DNA of 64,000 bases from Ruminococcus sp. Its GTDB lineage: Bacteria > Bacillota > Clostridia > Oscillospirales > Ruminococcaceae. Every line of letters begins with the position of its first letter. Within the stretch, counting starts at the first letter, position 1. The notes under the pieces were generated by a model. It searched no databases and was not told where the DNA came from. It saw only the letters and a program-made list of their open reading frames with translations. The translations under genes were made by a program, and so were the position numbers. The DNA lies in contig JAFYUM010000003.1 of the NCBI GenBank assembly GCA_017558505.1, positions 62,001 through 126,000 of the forward strand. The letters are read 5' to 3'. Shown piece after piece: positions 25,429 through 35,238 of the stretch.

Positions 25429-28400
25429 TGAAGTGGACAGATCAGCAGGAAACAGCTATAAAAGCAAGAAATGCGTCGTTTATCGTTTCAGCGGCGGCAG
25501 GAAGCGGAAAGACTGCAGTACTTACTGAAAGACTTGTCAAACTCCTTTCTGATGAAAAGGCAGGAATAAGAGCGGACAGAATTGTAGCAGTTACTTTTAC
25601 AAATGCTGCGGCTTCTGAATTGAAAAAAAAGCTTGACAGACGTTTCAGACAGCTAATAAATGACCATCCTGATGAGCCGTATCTGCTGAAACAACAGGTA
25701 CTTCTGCAAAGTGCAAAGATAGCTACAATCAACTCGTTCTGTTTCGAGTTGTTAAGAGATAATATCACAGAGCAGGGGATAACATCTGGATTTGGCGTAC
25801 TTGATGAAAATGATGTAAATGTCATACATTCACAGGCGATAAACGAGCTTTTCGATGAGTACAGCCATGAAAATTATGATAAGATATCATATCTGTATGA
25901 TAAATTCTGCATAAATGATCAGAAGCCTCTTATCGATGCGGTTTTTTCTGTTGACAGATTTCTGTCATCGGTTGCCATAGGAGAAAAATGGCTTGATATA
26001 GCAATAAAGGAATATAAAAAAGATTTTGCCGACTCTATATATTTCAGGACATTTTTCAATAATGTTTCAGAAAAGCTTCATAAGGCATTGGAACTTGCGG
26101 AGAAAAATCTGAAATCGGTTCCGGATATTATTCCTGATATGACTAATCCACAGGCTGTAAAATCTTTGGAGCAGGCACAGGAAGATTTTGTGAAAGTTCA
26201 GACACTTGTTGACATGGCTGATAAAAATTTATTCCCCGATGATGAAACAGCGGCACAATCACAGAATTTTGCTCGTCTTGTTTCATTAGGCAAGAAAACC
26301 GAATACAACGAGGCTTTGAGAGATATCTATAAAGAACGCCGTGAGCAGATAAAGAAGATATTGAAAGAGATAATTCCTTGTTTTGCAGCTGCTCCCCGTG
26401 ATTTTGAAGAATCGGGAAAGGTAGCGGAGCTTCTTGGGGAAATTGTAAAGCGTTTTCGTAATATAGTGTGGGAAAAAAAGTGCGAAAGAAATTCAATCAG
26501 CTTTGATGACGGTGAAAGGCTTGTACTTGAACTTCTTATGGAGTACGATGTTAATGGCAGAATTATACAATCTGAAATCGCAAAGCGTATTGCCGAGTAT
26601 TATGATATAATCCTTGTTGATGAGTATCAGGACTCAAACAATAAGCAGGATTTGATTTTTAAGCTCATATCAAAAGGATATAAGCACGACAGCGCTGGCA
26701 AACCTATGTACGGCAGAAATGCTTTTGTAGTGGGTGATGTAAAGCAGTCAATTTACCGTTTCCGTCTTGCAAATCCGAAGAATTTTATTGATGTTATGAA
26801 AAGTTCGGATAAATATTCAGAGGAGAGTGAGTCCGAGAATAAAGCTATTCTGCTTAATAAGAATTTCCGCAGTTCACCGCAGGTAATTGATTTTGTAAAT
26901 TTCATTTTCGGTGAGCTTATGACAAAAAAATGTGGTGAGATAACTTATACCGATGATGAAAAGCTTTATTTCGGTGCTGAACAGTATGATAACGGCGAGG
27001 ATGATAGCCGGATTACACAGATAAATTTTATTGACGGCGATATGGAAAATGAAGATGATGTCCGTCCGGAAGCAGAGGTTACAGCTGATCTAATTGCGGA
27101 TATGATTAAAAAAGGAATAAAGGTTACTCAAAATGATGGTACAAGCCGCATATGTCAACCGAAAGACTTCTGTATACTTGTCCGTACTAATCCAGCGGCA
27201 AATATATATGCCGAAGCACTTGAAAAACGTGGAATTGCCGCAAAAGGCAGTGATGAAAAGGGATATCTTAAATCTCGTGAAATATCGGTTCTTACTGATT
27301 TGCTGAGAGTGATTGCAAATCCGATGAAGGATATTCCCCTTGCGGCGGTAATGGTTTCGCCTATGTATCCCTTTGAAATTCGTGATATTGCTGTACTGCG
27401 GACGTTTGATAAAAAACTGCCATTATTCAGCCTTGTAAGACTTGCTGCGGATAATCCCGATAATCAGATAGACAGCAATCTTTCAGCAAGGTGTAAGGAT
27501 TTTCTTCAGTCAATTGACAGTTTTCGCCTTAATTCCGTAACAATGACCATAGGGGTATTAATCAGCAGTATTTATGATACAACTGATTTTGTATCTGTCA
27601 TGCAGCAGTATACAGACGGTGATAAAAAACGTGCAAATCTGCGACTCCTCATACAGTATGCGAAGAATTATGAGGCTGCTTCTGCAGCAGAGGGCGGAGG
27701 AGGCTTAAGCGGATTTGTTGCACATCTGGATCGTGTTCTTGAAAGCGGAGATTATGAGCAGGGAAAAGTTTCTTCGGCTTCCGGTGATTATGTAACCGTT
27801 CAGACTATGCACAAATCAAAAGGTCTTGAATACCCGTTTGTATTTGTAGCGGAGCTTGGATATAAATTCAGATTTGACTCTGACAAAGTAATGTGCAGTG
27901 ATGACGGCAGAATGGGATTTATTCTCTGTGATAAAAATAATCTTAGAAGATACAGAACATTCCAGCAGCTAATGCTTAATGCCGAAGGTCAGAGAGATAC
28001 CCGAAGTGAGGAATTACGACTTCTTTATGTTGCGCTTACACGTGCAAAGCAACAGTTGTTTATTAATCTCTGCTGTGGCGATAACGAAAGAAAAAAGGTT
28101 GCTACTCTTGTCATGGAGTGCGTTATAGGCGGCAGTGATACAAGTGAACAGGCAGAACAGGCAAAAACATATGCTGATTGGTTCTGGCTTGCTCTGATGA
28201 AGCACGGCGATTTTATTGAAATAGCAGATAGACTTGAAATTGAAGGCACTGAAATGGGTTATCCCGCTTTTGCACAACAGAATAAGCTTTTTAATTACAA
28301 TATAATTGACAGCTACCGGATTCACGATATAAAAGCTGAAAAAAAACAATCTGCACAAGCAGATGAGAAAATTGTCAATCAGCTTACAGAAATGTTCGAA

Positions 28401-29042
28401 AGTACTTATGACAGAACCCTTGCCAATACTCCTGCAAAGTTAAGCGTAACGCAGCTTTCAAAAAAATTCACAGATGATGAAGAATTTGATTTAAGACTCA
28501 AACGCCCGTCATTTCTCCAGAACAAACGATATCTTTCAGGTGCAGAAAGAGGTACAGCTATACATAGCTTTTTTCAGTATTGTTCATTTGAAAATGCTAT
28601 AACTGATACAAGGTCTGAAATAAACAGACTTGCTGATAAGGGATATCTTATCAGATCACAGGCTGAAAGCATAAATATGCGAAAGGTGCAGGCATTTTTC
28701 CGAACGGACTTGTATAAGAGAATGTGTAGCTCCGATTCAGTTGAAAGAGAAAAGAAATTCACTGTTGCAGCAGCTGAATTAAATCTCAGCGATTCAGTAT
28801 TTGATAAACTAAAACAATCCGACGGTATGATTAAGGGTATCATTGACTTGATGTTTGAGGAAACCGACGGAATAGTTATTGTAGACTATAAATCAGACAG
28901 ATTTATAACAGAGGAACAGTTAAAACAGAGATATTTCAGACAGCTTGAAATATACAAGGCGGCTATTGAACTTACCACCGGAAAAAAAGTTAAGGAACTT
29001 CTTCTGTACTCAATTGAGCTTGAAAAAGAAATTATAATATGA
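25428..29042 (+). CDS. addA: ATP-dependent helicase/nuclease AddA subunit
   Basis: 1204 residues, UvrD-like helicase with a C-terminal nuclease. Motifs in order: Q-motif region KWTDQQETAI, Walker A AAAGSGKTAVL near 25, VTFTNAAASEL, DEYQDSN near 400, GDVKQSIYRFR near 437, the late helicase motif TMHKSKGLEYP near 790, LLYVALTRAK near 865, and the nuclease motif GIIDLMFEE plus VDYKSDR near 1150. Active helicase partner of AddB. The overlapping start implies coupled translation. A bidirectional terminator follows at 29048-29079. Confidence 0.95.
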   Translation: MKWTDQQETAIKARNASFIVSAAAGSGKTAVLTERLVKLLSDEKAGIRADRIVAVTFTNAAASELKKKLDRRFRQLINDHPDEPYLLKQQVLLQSAKIATINSFCFELLRDNITEQGITSGFGVLDENDVNVIHSQAINELFDEYSHENYDKISYLYDKFCINDQKPLIDAVFSVDRFLSSVAIGEKWLDIAIKEYKKDFADSIYFRTFFNNVSEKLHKALELAEKNLKSVPDIIPDMTNPQAVKSLEQAQEDFVKVQTLVDMADKNLFPDDETAAQSQNFARLVSLGKKTEYNEALRDIYKERREQIKKILKEIIPCFAAAPRDFEESGKVAELLGEIVKRFRNIVWEKKCERNSISFDDGERLVLELLMEYDVNGRIIQSEIAKRIAEYYDIILVDEYQDSNNKQDLIFKLISKGYKHDSAGKPMYGRNAFVVGDVKQSIYRFRLANPKNFIDVMKSSDKYSEESESENKAILLNKNFRSSPQVIDFVNFIFGELMTKKCGEITYTDDEKLYFGAEQYDNGEDDSRITQINFIDGDMENEDDVRPEAEVTADLIADMIKKGIKVTQNDGTSRICQPKDFCILVRTNPAANIYAEALEKRGIAAKGSDEKGYLKSREISVLTDLLRVIANPMKDIPLAAVMVSPMYPFEIRDIAVLRTFDKKLPLFSLVRLAADNPDNQIDSNLSARCKDFLQSIDSFRLNSVTMTIGVLISSIYDTTDFVSVMQQYTDGDKKRANLRLLIQYAKNYEAASAAEGGGGLSGFVAHLDRVLESGDYEQGKVSSASGDYVTVQTMHKSKGLEYPFVFVAELGYKFRFDSDKVMCSDDGRMGFILCDKNNLRRYRTFQQLMLNAEGQRDTRSEELRLLYVALTRAKQQLFINLCCGDNERKKVATLVMECVIGGSDTSEQAEQAKTYADWFWLALMKHGDFIEIADRLEIEGTEMGYPAFAQQNKLFNYNIIDSYRIHDIKAEKKQSAQADEKIVNQLTEMFESTYDRTLANTPAKLSVTQLSKKFTDDEEFDLRLKRPSFLQNKRYLSGAERGTAIHSFFQYCSFENAITDTRSEINRLADKGYLIRSQAESINMRKVQAFFRTDLYKRMCSSDSVEREKKFTVAAAELNLSDSVFDKLKQSDGMIKGIIDLMFEETDGIVIVDYKSDRFITEEQLKQRYFRQLEIYKAAIELTTGKKVKELLLYSIELEKEIII

Positions 29043-29047
29043 AAAAA

Positions 29048-29079
29048 AGGCATATGTCATTTCAACATGACATATGCCT
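29048..29079. terminator. bidirectional terminator between addA and htrA
   Basis: Perfect 13-bp stem (29048-29060 with 29067-29079). On the minus strand it is followed by a run of seven T, so it serves the HtrA gene best; on the plus strand the tail is GAAATTTT. Confidence 0.9.
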
Positions 29080-29085
29080 GAAATT

Positions 29086-30528
29086 TTAGTTTGGCTGAAT
29101 AAGAGGATTTCTTTGATGTGTATTATTTGGAGATGATTCTTCCGCTGACTCTGTTTCAATTCCGTTTGATTCCTCATGAAGGACAAGGTCTATATCTATG
29201 TCCTCGCCATTGCGGTGGACTTTAAGTGTAACAGTATCGCCTGCTTTAAATTTATTTTTAATACTGTTGAGCTCCTCCATTGTAGCTACTGATTCATCGT
29301 TAATACCGATAATGACGTCACCGATTTTGATGCCTGCCTCTTCGGCTGCACTGCCGTCGGCAATATAGCGTACATAAATTCCGATAGGAAGTCCTAAATA
29401 ACTTGAATACGTTTCATCAACATCTATGGCTGAAATACCAATCTGAGGTCTGCCTTTGACGTGTTTGTAATTTACAAGGTCGTCAATTATTTCTTTTGCT
29501 TTATTTATAGGAATTGCAAATCCAAGTCCTTCAACGGAAGCGCTTCCATAGCTTGATGACATTTTTGCGGAGTTGATACCTACGACCTGCCCACAACTGT
29601 TAAGGAGAGGACCGCCTGAGTTACCAGAGTTTATAGCTGTGTCAGTCTGAATAAGCGACATTTGCTTATCGTTGATAGATATTTCTCTGTCAAGTGCAGA
29701 AACAATACCGCTTGTAACAGTACCGAAAAGTTCAAAACCAAGCGGATTGCCGACAGCTATTACAAGCTCGCCGACACGGAGTTCATCTGAATTGCCGAAT
29801 GTTGCAGGTGTAAAGCCTGCTGCGTCAATTTTCAGTACAGCAATGTCAGTTTCAATGTCGAAAGCAACAATTTTAGCGTCATATTCTTCCTCGTTGTAGA
29901 AAAGAATAGTAACCTTTTTTGCTTCAGCTGCATTATATTCGCTTGTGCCTTCCATATATACTACATGAGCATTTGTTACGATATATCCGTCTTCAGTCAT
30001 TACAATGCCTGTACCTGTGCCTATTCCCTCACGTATCTGCGGTTGTGATTGAAATCCCCAGTTCCAAGGGTCAAAACTTGCGGACATTTTGTATTCAACT
30101 TCAAAAAGTGAAGATATACCCACAACAGACGGCATAATCTCATCAACTATATCAGGGAGATATTTAGCATCTGAACGTGCGGCTATATCAAATAATCCTG
30201 GTGTTGTATAGGAAGTATTGTTTGAGGGCGTGTTCAGACTGTTTTTTACTGTATCTTCAGTTTTATTAATTCTTTCGGGAATTCTGTTTTCTTCTGTGTT
30301 GTCGAAATAACTGCTGTTATTAATAAACTTACCGAATTGTGTTATAACTCCACCGCCTATTACGATAACCAGTGCGGCAGTAATAATAAGCAGAATTATT
30401 AGACCCTTTGGTTTTTTAGGCTTTTTAGAGGGTTCATAACCTGAATAATATGAATAATTATCCTCGTTGTTATAATATCTATCGTTCTGATTATAGTCAT
30501 TGCCGTAATAATTATACATTTCTGACAT
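29086..30528 (-). CDS. HtrA/DegP-like membrane-anchored serine protease with a PDZ domain
   Basis: 480 residues. A Tyr/Asn-rich cytosolic tail (1-35) precedes one membrane helix (about 42-64), then a trypsin-like protease domain facing outside: His in VTNAHVVY near 187, Asp in DIAVLKID near 228, Ser in GNSGGPLL near 302. One PDZ domain follows (about 350-455; SAAEEAGIKIGDVIIGIND). Such proteases degrade misfolded secreted proteins. The start codon ATG is preceded by GAGGT. The tail YYGNDYNQNDRYYN is unusual but common in gut Clostridia homologues. No CssRS-like regulator is nearby. Confidence 0.93.
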   Translation of the reverse strand: MSEMYNYYGNDYNQNDRYYNNEDNYSYYSGYEPSKKPKKPKGLIILLIITAALVIVIGGGVITQFGKFINNSSYFDNTEENRIPERINKTEDTVKNSLNTPSNNTSYTTPGLFDIAARSDAKYLPDIVDEIMPSVVGISSLFEVEYKMSASFDPWNWGFQSQPQIREGIGTGTGIVMTEDGYIVTNAHVVYMEGTSEYNAAEAKKVTILFYNEEEYDAKIVAFDIETDIAVLKIDAAGFTPATFGNSDELRVGELVIAVGNPLGFELFGTVTSGIVSALDREISINDKQMSLIQTDTAINSGNSGGPLLNSCGQVVGINSAKMSSSYGSASVEGLGFAIPINKAKEIIDDLVNYKHVKGRPQIGISAIDVDETYSSYLGLPIGIYVRYIADGSAAEEAGIKIGDVIIGINDESVATMEELNSIKNKFKAGDTVTLKVHRNGEDIDIDLVLHEESNGIETESAEESSPNNTHQRNPLIQPN

Positions 30529-30631
30529 TGGCTTAACCTCATTTCGTGATTTTATATTTATATTATAATCGTTTATGTGATAAATATATGATAGACGATA
30601 GAAAAGTTATTAACAAATTTTTTGTAATTGA

Positions 30632-30655
30632 AAAGTCCGCCATAAGGCGGACTTT
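30632..30655 (-). terminator. terminator after the thioesterase gene
   Basis: Perfect 10-bp hairpin (30632-30641 with 30646-30655) 5 nt after the stop; tail only partly T-rich. Confidence 0.75.
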
Positions 30656-30660
30656 AAGTA

Positions 30661-31056
30661 TTATTTATTAAGTTTTTCATTTGTTTTAGCCATGAACTTT
30701 TCGCTGTAAACAAGAAAACGCTTATGAATTCCACAACCTATTTCGCTGCATTCGTCAAATGCCTTTACTTCGAAAGTGAATTCACGTCCGTTTATTTCTG
30801 TGAGTACAGCTTCTGCAGTTACTTTCATAGTATCAGGAGTTGCTGCAAGATGCTTTATATCAAGAGCAGTACCAACGGTTGTTTCGCCGTCATCAAGATA
30901 CTCTTTAAGGCAATTGCATGCCGCTGCTTCCATGAGTGCAACCATTGCGGGAGTTGCAAAAACATTGAGGGAACCGCTTCCCATAGCAGCTGCAACATTA
31001 CTTATATTTACTGTAGTATTAGCTGTACCTTTGATATTTATGTTTATATCCTTCAT
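30661..31056 (-). CDS. hotdog-fold thioesterase (FlK-like)
   Basis: 131 residues from the ATG at 31056, chosen because the first ATG (31062) stands only 2 nt from GGAG. The sequence matches the fluoroacetyl-CoA-thioesterase-like group: FATPAMVALMEAAA holds the Thr and Glu, and DIKHLAATP the His of the FlK-type triad. It hydrolyses an acyl-CoA in the cytosol; the natural substrate is unknown and probably not fluoroacetyl-CoA. The start lies 2 nt beyond the stop of the LTA-synthase-like gene, so both form one operon. The functional link to envelope polymer synthesis is unclear. Confidence 0.85.
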   Translation of the reverse strand: MKDININIKGTANTTVNISNVAAAMGSGSLNVFATPAMVALMEAAACNCLKEYLDDGETTVGTALDIKHLAATPDTMKVTAEAVLTEINGREFTFEVKAFDECSEIGCGIHKRFLVYSEKFMAKTNEKLNK

Positions 31057-31058
31057 AA

Positions 31059-32918
31059 TCATTCTCCTTTGCTTGCTTCAAGAATTTCTTCGGGTATGGG
31101 ACAAGGCGACATTACCTCGCCTACAACGCGGTCATAAGTAAGTATGTCAAGTTCTTCGTTATCAGGTGTTCCGTCATTATAGTCTGTTGAATATACAGGC
31201 AGAACATTCAGAAATTCACCCATGTATTCAATAAATTCATCACGAGGTGCGTCGATGATGTCAGCTATTATATAGGGAACATAGAAGAAAGAGAATTTTT
31301 CTTCTGGAACTGCTGAAAAGTCAGCTCCATAATTGCTCCAGAAGAAGTATTTCTGCTCGTAAAGTGTACCGCAATTCTGACCTGTTATATTAAGCTTGTT
31401 GTAAACACTTGTTTCACCTCTGAGTGAAGGGAAGTGGTCGCCAACAAAAAATACAAGTGTGGGTTCATTAAGCTTTTGGAGCTCATCAAGAAATACAGTA
31501 AGTCCTTCATTAGTGTGCTGCACCCACTGTAAATAGTTTCCGATTTCATCGGTAGGATCCTCACCCTGATCATATGGCTGATGATTCTGCATTGTTGTGG
31601 TATGGATATACATAGGTTCATCAGTATCGGTAACGAGCTTGAGAAGCTGATTGAAAATAGTATTATCATCGACATATGTGCCGTAGTGGTCTACGGGAAC
31701 AGTAAAGTCAGTTACGTTGTCGATATCGTCGTGGAAAATCATGTGATCAAAGCCGAAATCGCTGTAAATATCGGTTCTATTGTAGAATGAACTCTGGAAC
31801 GGGTGTACATAAGCCGTTTTGTAACCCCAGCTTTTGTAATACTGAGCAAATGCAGGCTGTTCACGATCTGCAAGCTCTCTCTGTGGCATATTCGGAGTGT
31901 TTAAGCCTCTTACAGGAAGTCCGAAAAGAAGCTCGAACTCAGAACGGACTGTATAACTTGCATATGTTGGAGTAATGGCAATACCGGTTTTTCCTTCAGC
32001 ACAGGCTTTATCAAAGCCCTCATAGTAGGAATCATCAATGTCAAGTTCTTCAAATACACGGAAATCAGCGTAGGATTCGCTCATAATAACAATAACATTT
32101 GGCTTTGCTTTGCTGTCAAAATTCTCAACAACATCAGGTTCTTCGTCAATAATTTCCTCAATGTATTCCTCGGTATAGTTGTCGGGCTCTACTATGCGGT
32201 TTTCATAGCTTTCGGAAGCTGTTTCAACAAGAAAAGCAAGGAAACTGTTGTTATCAAATTTTTCGTTAAGTATGAAAGCGTTATTTGCAGCTGTTGTATC
32301 AAGCTTGAAAAAGTTGTATACAGGTGTATAGAAGCTTGGAACAACTATCATACAGATGCTTACAACAGAGCATACAGCGGCAGTTATAAATCGTTTAACA
32401 CCTTTATATTTAGGCAGTTTAGGATTGAAATGGAATGCCAGAGCTACAAAAGCAATTACAATTAAGCAATAAATAACAAGGCTTGGCGTGATTTTTATGT
32501 ATGCAAATGATTTAAGACTTTTGACGCTTTTGAATAACTTCATATCGGAAAGAATGAGGTGATTTCCGTTAGTACCATATTTGAAGAGCTCTGTGATACT
32601 CAACGCCATATATACAAAACTCTGAGTTAATACCGCAAGCCAACCTTTGCGGAAAATTGCGAGGAGTAAAGAGAATATGAGACCTGCCGCTATGAAATTG
32701 AATATAAGCACAGATGGTCTGCAAGCAGCAAATTGAGCGAAAGAACTTACAAATTTGAACTGATTTATTTCAGCCATACACACGATGAATATGGGAAATA
32801 TAATAAGTAGAATTGTATTCAGTGTTTTGTATTTATCAGAATTTTTCTCTCTTATACTGTTGTATTTCTTTGCATTCTTCAGAAAAGAATTGAATTTTGT
32901 TTTAATTAAGTCTGTCAT
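31059..32918 (-). CDS. LTA-synthase-family sulfatase-fold membrane protein
   Basis: 619 residues: about five membrane helices within residues 30-210, then an extracellular sulfatase-type domain. Metal and catalytic features as in LtaS: IVIMSESYADF near 277 (Glu ligand), the Thr nucleophile region ASYTVRSEFELLFGLP near 325, and VGDHFPSLRGE near 497. The family polymerises glycerol-phosphate onto a lipid anchor or transfers phosphoglycerol to other envelope glycans; with one gene the choice cannot be made. GGAGG before the ATG and a promoter at 32961-32989. Cotranscribed with a thioesterase. Confidence 0.88.
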   Translation of the reverse strand: MTDLIKTKFNSFLKNAKKYNSIREKNSDKYKTLNTILLIIFPIFIVCMAEINQFKFVSSFAQFAACRPSVLIFNFIAAGLIFSLLLAIFRKGWLAVLTQSFVYMALSITELFKYGTNGNHLILSDMKLFKSVKSLKSFAYIKITPSLVIYCLIVIAFVALAFHFNPKLPKYKGVKRFITAAVCSVVSICMIVVPSFYTPVYNFFKLDTTAANNAFILNEKFDNNSFLAFLVETASESYENRIVEPDNYTEEYIEEIIDEEPDVVENFDSKAKPNVIVIMSESYADFRVFEELDIDDSYYEGFDKACAEGKTGIAITPTYASYTVRSEFELLFGLPVRGLNTPNMPQRELADREQPAFAQYYKSWGYKTAYVHPFQSSFYNRTDIYSDFGFDHMIFHDDIDNVTDFTVPVDHYGTYVDDNTIFNQLLKLVTDTDEPMYIHTTTMQNHQPYDQGEDPTDEIGNYLQWVQHTNEGLTVFLDELQKLNEPTLVFFVGDHFPSLRGETSVYNKLNITGQNCGTLYEQKYFFWSNYGADFSAVPEEKFSFFYVPYIIADIIDAPRDEFIEYMGEFLNVLPVYSTDYNDGTPDNEELDILTYDRVVGEVMSPCPIPEEILEASKGE

Positions 32919-32960
32919 TTTATAAAAACCTCCAATAAAGGATTATATTTTACATAATAT

Positions 32961-32989
32961 AATATATCACATTATAAATAAACATTCAA
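32961..32989 (-). promoter_or_regulatory. promoter of the sulfatase-thioesterase operon
   Basis: TTGAAT (32984-32989) and TATATT (32961-32966) on the minus strand, 17-bp spacing. Confidence 0.6.
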
Positions 32990-33105
32990 GAGGTTTTTAA
33001 AATTATCATAATTCTGTCACCATTTTCGGAGTTTTGGTAAATGTGTACGGAAAGCAGCAGGGGATTTTGTGTAATATGACAATTAAAAAATGTGCGGAAA
33101 TATGT

Positions 33106-33111
33106 TATAAT
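33106..33111 (+). promoter_or_regulatory. extended -10 box of the SDR gene
   Basis: TGTTATAAT with an extended TG motif; no convincing -35. Transcription would begin near 33118, which rules out the upstream TTG at 33111 as the SDR start. Confidence 0.55.
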
Positions 33112-33134
33112 TGAGATACAGGAGCGTGATTATA

Positions 33135-33839
33135 TTGAAAATAGCTTTGGTAACAGGCGGGAGCGGTGGAATAGGAGCTGCCGTTTGCAGAGAACTTGCC
33201 TTAAATGGATATTTTGTCTATGTGGGATATTCCTCATCAGGTGAAAAAGCTGCCAGACTTGCATATGAAATAGGCGGGGAAGCCATATCAATTGATGTAT
33301 CGGATAAAATGTCAATCAATTCAGCAACGGAAAATATAGGTGTATTGGATTTACTTGTAAATAATGCGGGTATTTCTGAAATTGATTTATTTACATCAAT
33401 TTCATCGTACAAAAGCAACATGATAATGAATGTGAATCTCGTAGGTGCAATGGAACTGACACGAAAAATCCTGCCGCAAATGATTAATAGAAAATCAGGC
33501 TGTATAATAAATGTCGGTTCAATGTGGGGAGAGGTCGGTGCTTCCTGCGAGGTTGACTATTCGGCTTCAAAGGCGGGACTGATCGGTTTTACAAAGGCGC
33601 TTGCCAAAGAAGTTGCTCCCTCCGGTATACGTGTCAACTGCATTTCTCCGGGTTTTATAATGACTGAGATGAACAGTCGTTTTTCTACAGAGGATCTTGA
33701 ACTTATAAGAGAAGAAATTCCTCTTGGCATATTTGGCGAGCCAAGACATATTGCCGATGCAGTTGCATTCCTTGCATCTGAAAAAGCAGAATATATAACA
33801 GGTCAGGTGATATCTGTCAATGGTGGCATGGTGATTTGA
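33135..33839 (+). CDS. short-chain dehydrogenase (FabG-like)
   Basis: 234 residues. Classical SDR: cofactor motif VTGGSGGIGAAV near residue 7, NNAGISEID near 78, catalytic Ser in INVGSMWGEVG near 128, YSASKAGLIG near 143, and PGFIMTEMN near 178. It reduces a 3-oxoacyl or similar carbonyl with NAD(P)H. It is not in a fatty-acid cluster, so I give no gene symbol. The TTG at 33135 is chosen since AGGAG lies 10 nt before it and the longer form overlaps the promoter. Monocistronic. Confidence 0.85.
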   Translation: MKIALVTGGSGGIGAAVCRELALNGYFVYVGYSSSGEKAARLAYEIGGEAISIDVSDKMSINSATENIGVLDLLVNNAGISEIDLFTSISSYKSNMIMNVNLVGAMELTRKILPQMINRKSGCIINVGSMWGEVGASCEVDYSASKAGLIGFTKALAKEVAPSGIRVNCISPGFIMTEMNSRFSTEDLELIREEIPLGIFGEPRHIADAVAFLASEKAEYITGQVISVNGGMVI

Positions 33840-33882
33840 AATTCAAAAATTAAAAAAATCTGAAAAAAATCAAAAAAAATGC

Positions 33883-33911
33883 TTGACAAGCCATGTAAAG
33901 TATGGTAAAAT
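33883..33911 (+). promoter_or_regulatory. rpsF operon promoter
   Basis: TTGACA (33883-33888) and TAAAAT (33906-33911) with 17-bp spacing, about 84 bp before the rpsF ATG. Confidence 0.85.
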
Positions 33912-33948
33912 ATAAATAATCGTGAATTAACACGATAATATTATCCTT

Positions 33949-33974
33949 GCCCGCAGTAAGTTGCAGGGCGGAAT
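33949..33974 (+). promoter_or_regulatory. candidate S6:S18 leader hairpin
   Basis: The rpsF leader folds into a hairpin with a short TGCCCGCA / TGCAGGGCG-type stem and a bulged residue, including a CCG triplet. S6:S18 complexes repress rpsF operons by binding a leader with a conserved CCG element that mimics their 16S rRNA site. The position fits; the match to the published consensus is loose. Confidence 0.35.
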
Positions 33975-33994
33975 CCAGAAGGAGGTGTACAGAA

Positions 33995-34291
33995 ATGGCA
34001 AAGGTATCCGCAAAATATGAGGTAATGGTTGTATTCAGCCTCAAGGACGGAGAGGAGCCTATGAAGGCTCTCGTTCAGAAGTTCAAGGAGAGAATTGAGC
34101 GTCATGCTGAAGCTGTTGAAGTCAACGAGGATTGGGGTAAGCGTAAGCTTGCATATCCTATCGAGGACGAGACAGAGGGCTACTATGTAATTTATACATT
34201 CGAGTCAAAGCCCGAGTATCCTGCTGAGCTTTCAAGACGTCTCAACATCACAGACGGCGTTCTTCGTTCACTGGTAACAGTTGTTGAATAA
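33995..34291 (+). CDS. rpsF: 30S ribosomal protein S6
   Basis: 98 residues. S6 binds 16S rRNA with S18 in the platform of the small subunit. Family features: KYEVMVVFSLKD, the GKRKLAYPIEDETEGYYVIYTFE segment, and the end LNITDGVLRSLVTVVE. The ATG at 33995 follows a perfect AGAAGGAGGTG site; the open frame extends further upstream but without signal. First gene of the conserved rpsF-ssb-rpsR operon. Confidence 0.97.
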   Translation: MAKVSAKYEVMVVFSLKDGEEPMKALVQKFKERIERHAEAVEVNEDWGKRKLAYPIEDETEGYYVIYTFESKPEYPAELSRRLNITDGVLRSLVTVVE

Positions 34292-34325
34292 TCCGTATTT
34301 CATTATCTTATAAGGAGGATGTCAG

Positions 34326-34859
34326 ATGAACAAAGTTATTTTAGTTGGCAGACTTACAGCTGATCCTGAGTTAAGACAAACTCAGAGCGGTATTTCTTCC
34401 TGTCGTTTTACAATAGCTGTTGACAGAGGCTTTGCTGATAAGTCTACAGGCGAGCGTAAGGCTGATTTTATCACTTGCATCGCATGGCGTCAGACTGCTG
34501 AATTTGTATCACGTTATTTCAATAAGGGTAAGCTTATTGCTGTAGAAGGCTCTTTAAGAAATAATAACTACCAGGATAGAAATCATCCCGATGTTACACA
34601 CTACACAATGGACGTTATGGTAGATAATGTTGAATTTGTAGGTGGCAAAGGCGAAAGCGGCGGAAATAACGGTAATCAGGGTTATGGCAATCAGAGCTAT
34701 GGAAACCAGGCTTATCAGGCTCCCCAGAATAATTATAATAACTATCAGGCACCCTCACAGCAGGCAGCACCACCGCCTGTTCCGAATAATGAAAGTATGT
34801 CTTACGGAAATGCTTCTGATTTTGAAGAAATCTTAAGCGACGGCGATGTACCATTTTAA
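34326..34859 (+). CDS. ssb: single-stranded DNA-binding protein
   Basis: 177 residues: an OB-fold of about 110 residues (MNKVILVGRLTADPELR, CRFTIAVDR, ITCIAWRQTAEFV), then a Gly/Asn/Gln/Pro-rich linker and the acidic tip SDGDVPF that binds replication and repair proteins. GGAGG precedes the ATG. Located between rpsF and rpsR as in most Firmicutes, giving coordinated supply of SSB and small-subunit proteins. Confidence 0.97.
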   Translation: MNKVILVGRLTADPELRQTQSGISSCRFTIAVDRGFADKSTGERKADFITCIAWRQTAEFVSRYFNKGKLIAVEGSLRNNNYQDRNHPDVTHYTMDVMVDNVEFVGGKGESGGNNGNQGYGNQSYGNQAYQAPQNNYNNYQAPSQQAAPPPVPNNESMSYGNASDFEEILSDGDVPF

Positions 34860-34908
34860 TCAAATGAAAATTTTGAGCTGAATCATTATTACGAAAGGAG
34901 AAATTGTC

Positions 34909-35151
34909 ATGGAAAGAGAGAGAAATTCTCGTCCCTCAAAGAAGCCCCGCAAGAAGGTATGTATGTTCTGTGCGGACAGAATTGAGAGAATTGACTATAA
35001 GGATCTCGCTAAGCTGAGAAAGTGCATGACTGAAAGAGCTAAGATTCTTCCCAGAAGAGTTACAGGCACTTGTGCATTCCACCAGCGTGAGCTTACAGTT
35101 GCTGTAAAGAAGGCAAGACAGATCGCACTTCTTCCTTACGTTAGCGACTAA
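34909..35151 (+). CDS. rpsR: 30S ribosomal protein S18
   Basis: 80 residues. Core motif [19 protein letters not shown] and [19 protein letters not shown] are diagnostic. KVCMFC, KCM and TCAFH show a cysteine-rich version, probably able to bind zinc. Partner of S6. AAAGGAG precedes the ATG; a strong terminator follows at 35162-35204. Confidence 0.97.
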   Translation: MERERNSRPSKKPRKKVCMFCADRIERIDYKDLAKLRKCMTERAKILPRRVTGTCAFHQRELTVAVKKARQIALLPYVSD

Positions 35152-35161
35152 TAAAAATGTT

Positions 35162-35204
35162 GAGGCAAGAAATGCGGTTTAACCGTATTTCTTGCCTCTT
35201 ATTT
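35162..35204 (+). terminator. rpsF operon terminator
   Basis: Arms 35162-35179 and 35181-35198 pair over 18 positions with one G-U, followed by a T-rich tail. Confidence 0.85.
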
Positions 35205-35238
35205 GTTATCTTACGGCATCTTAACTGATAACAAATTT

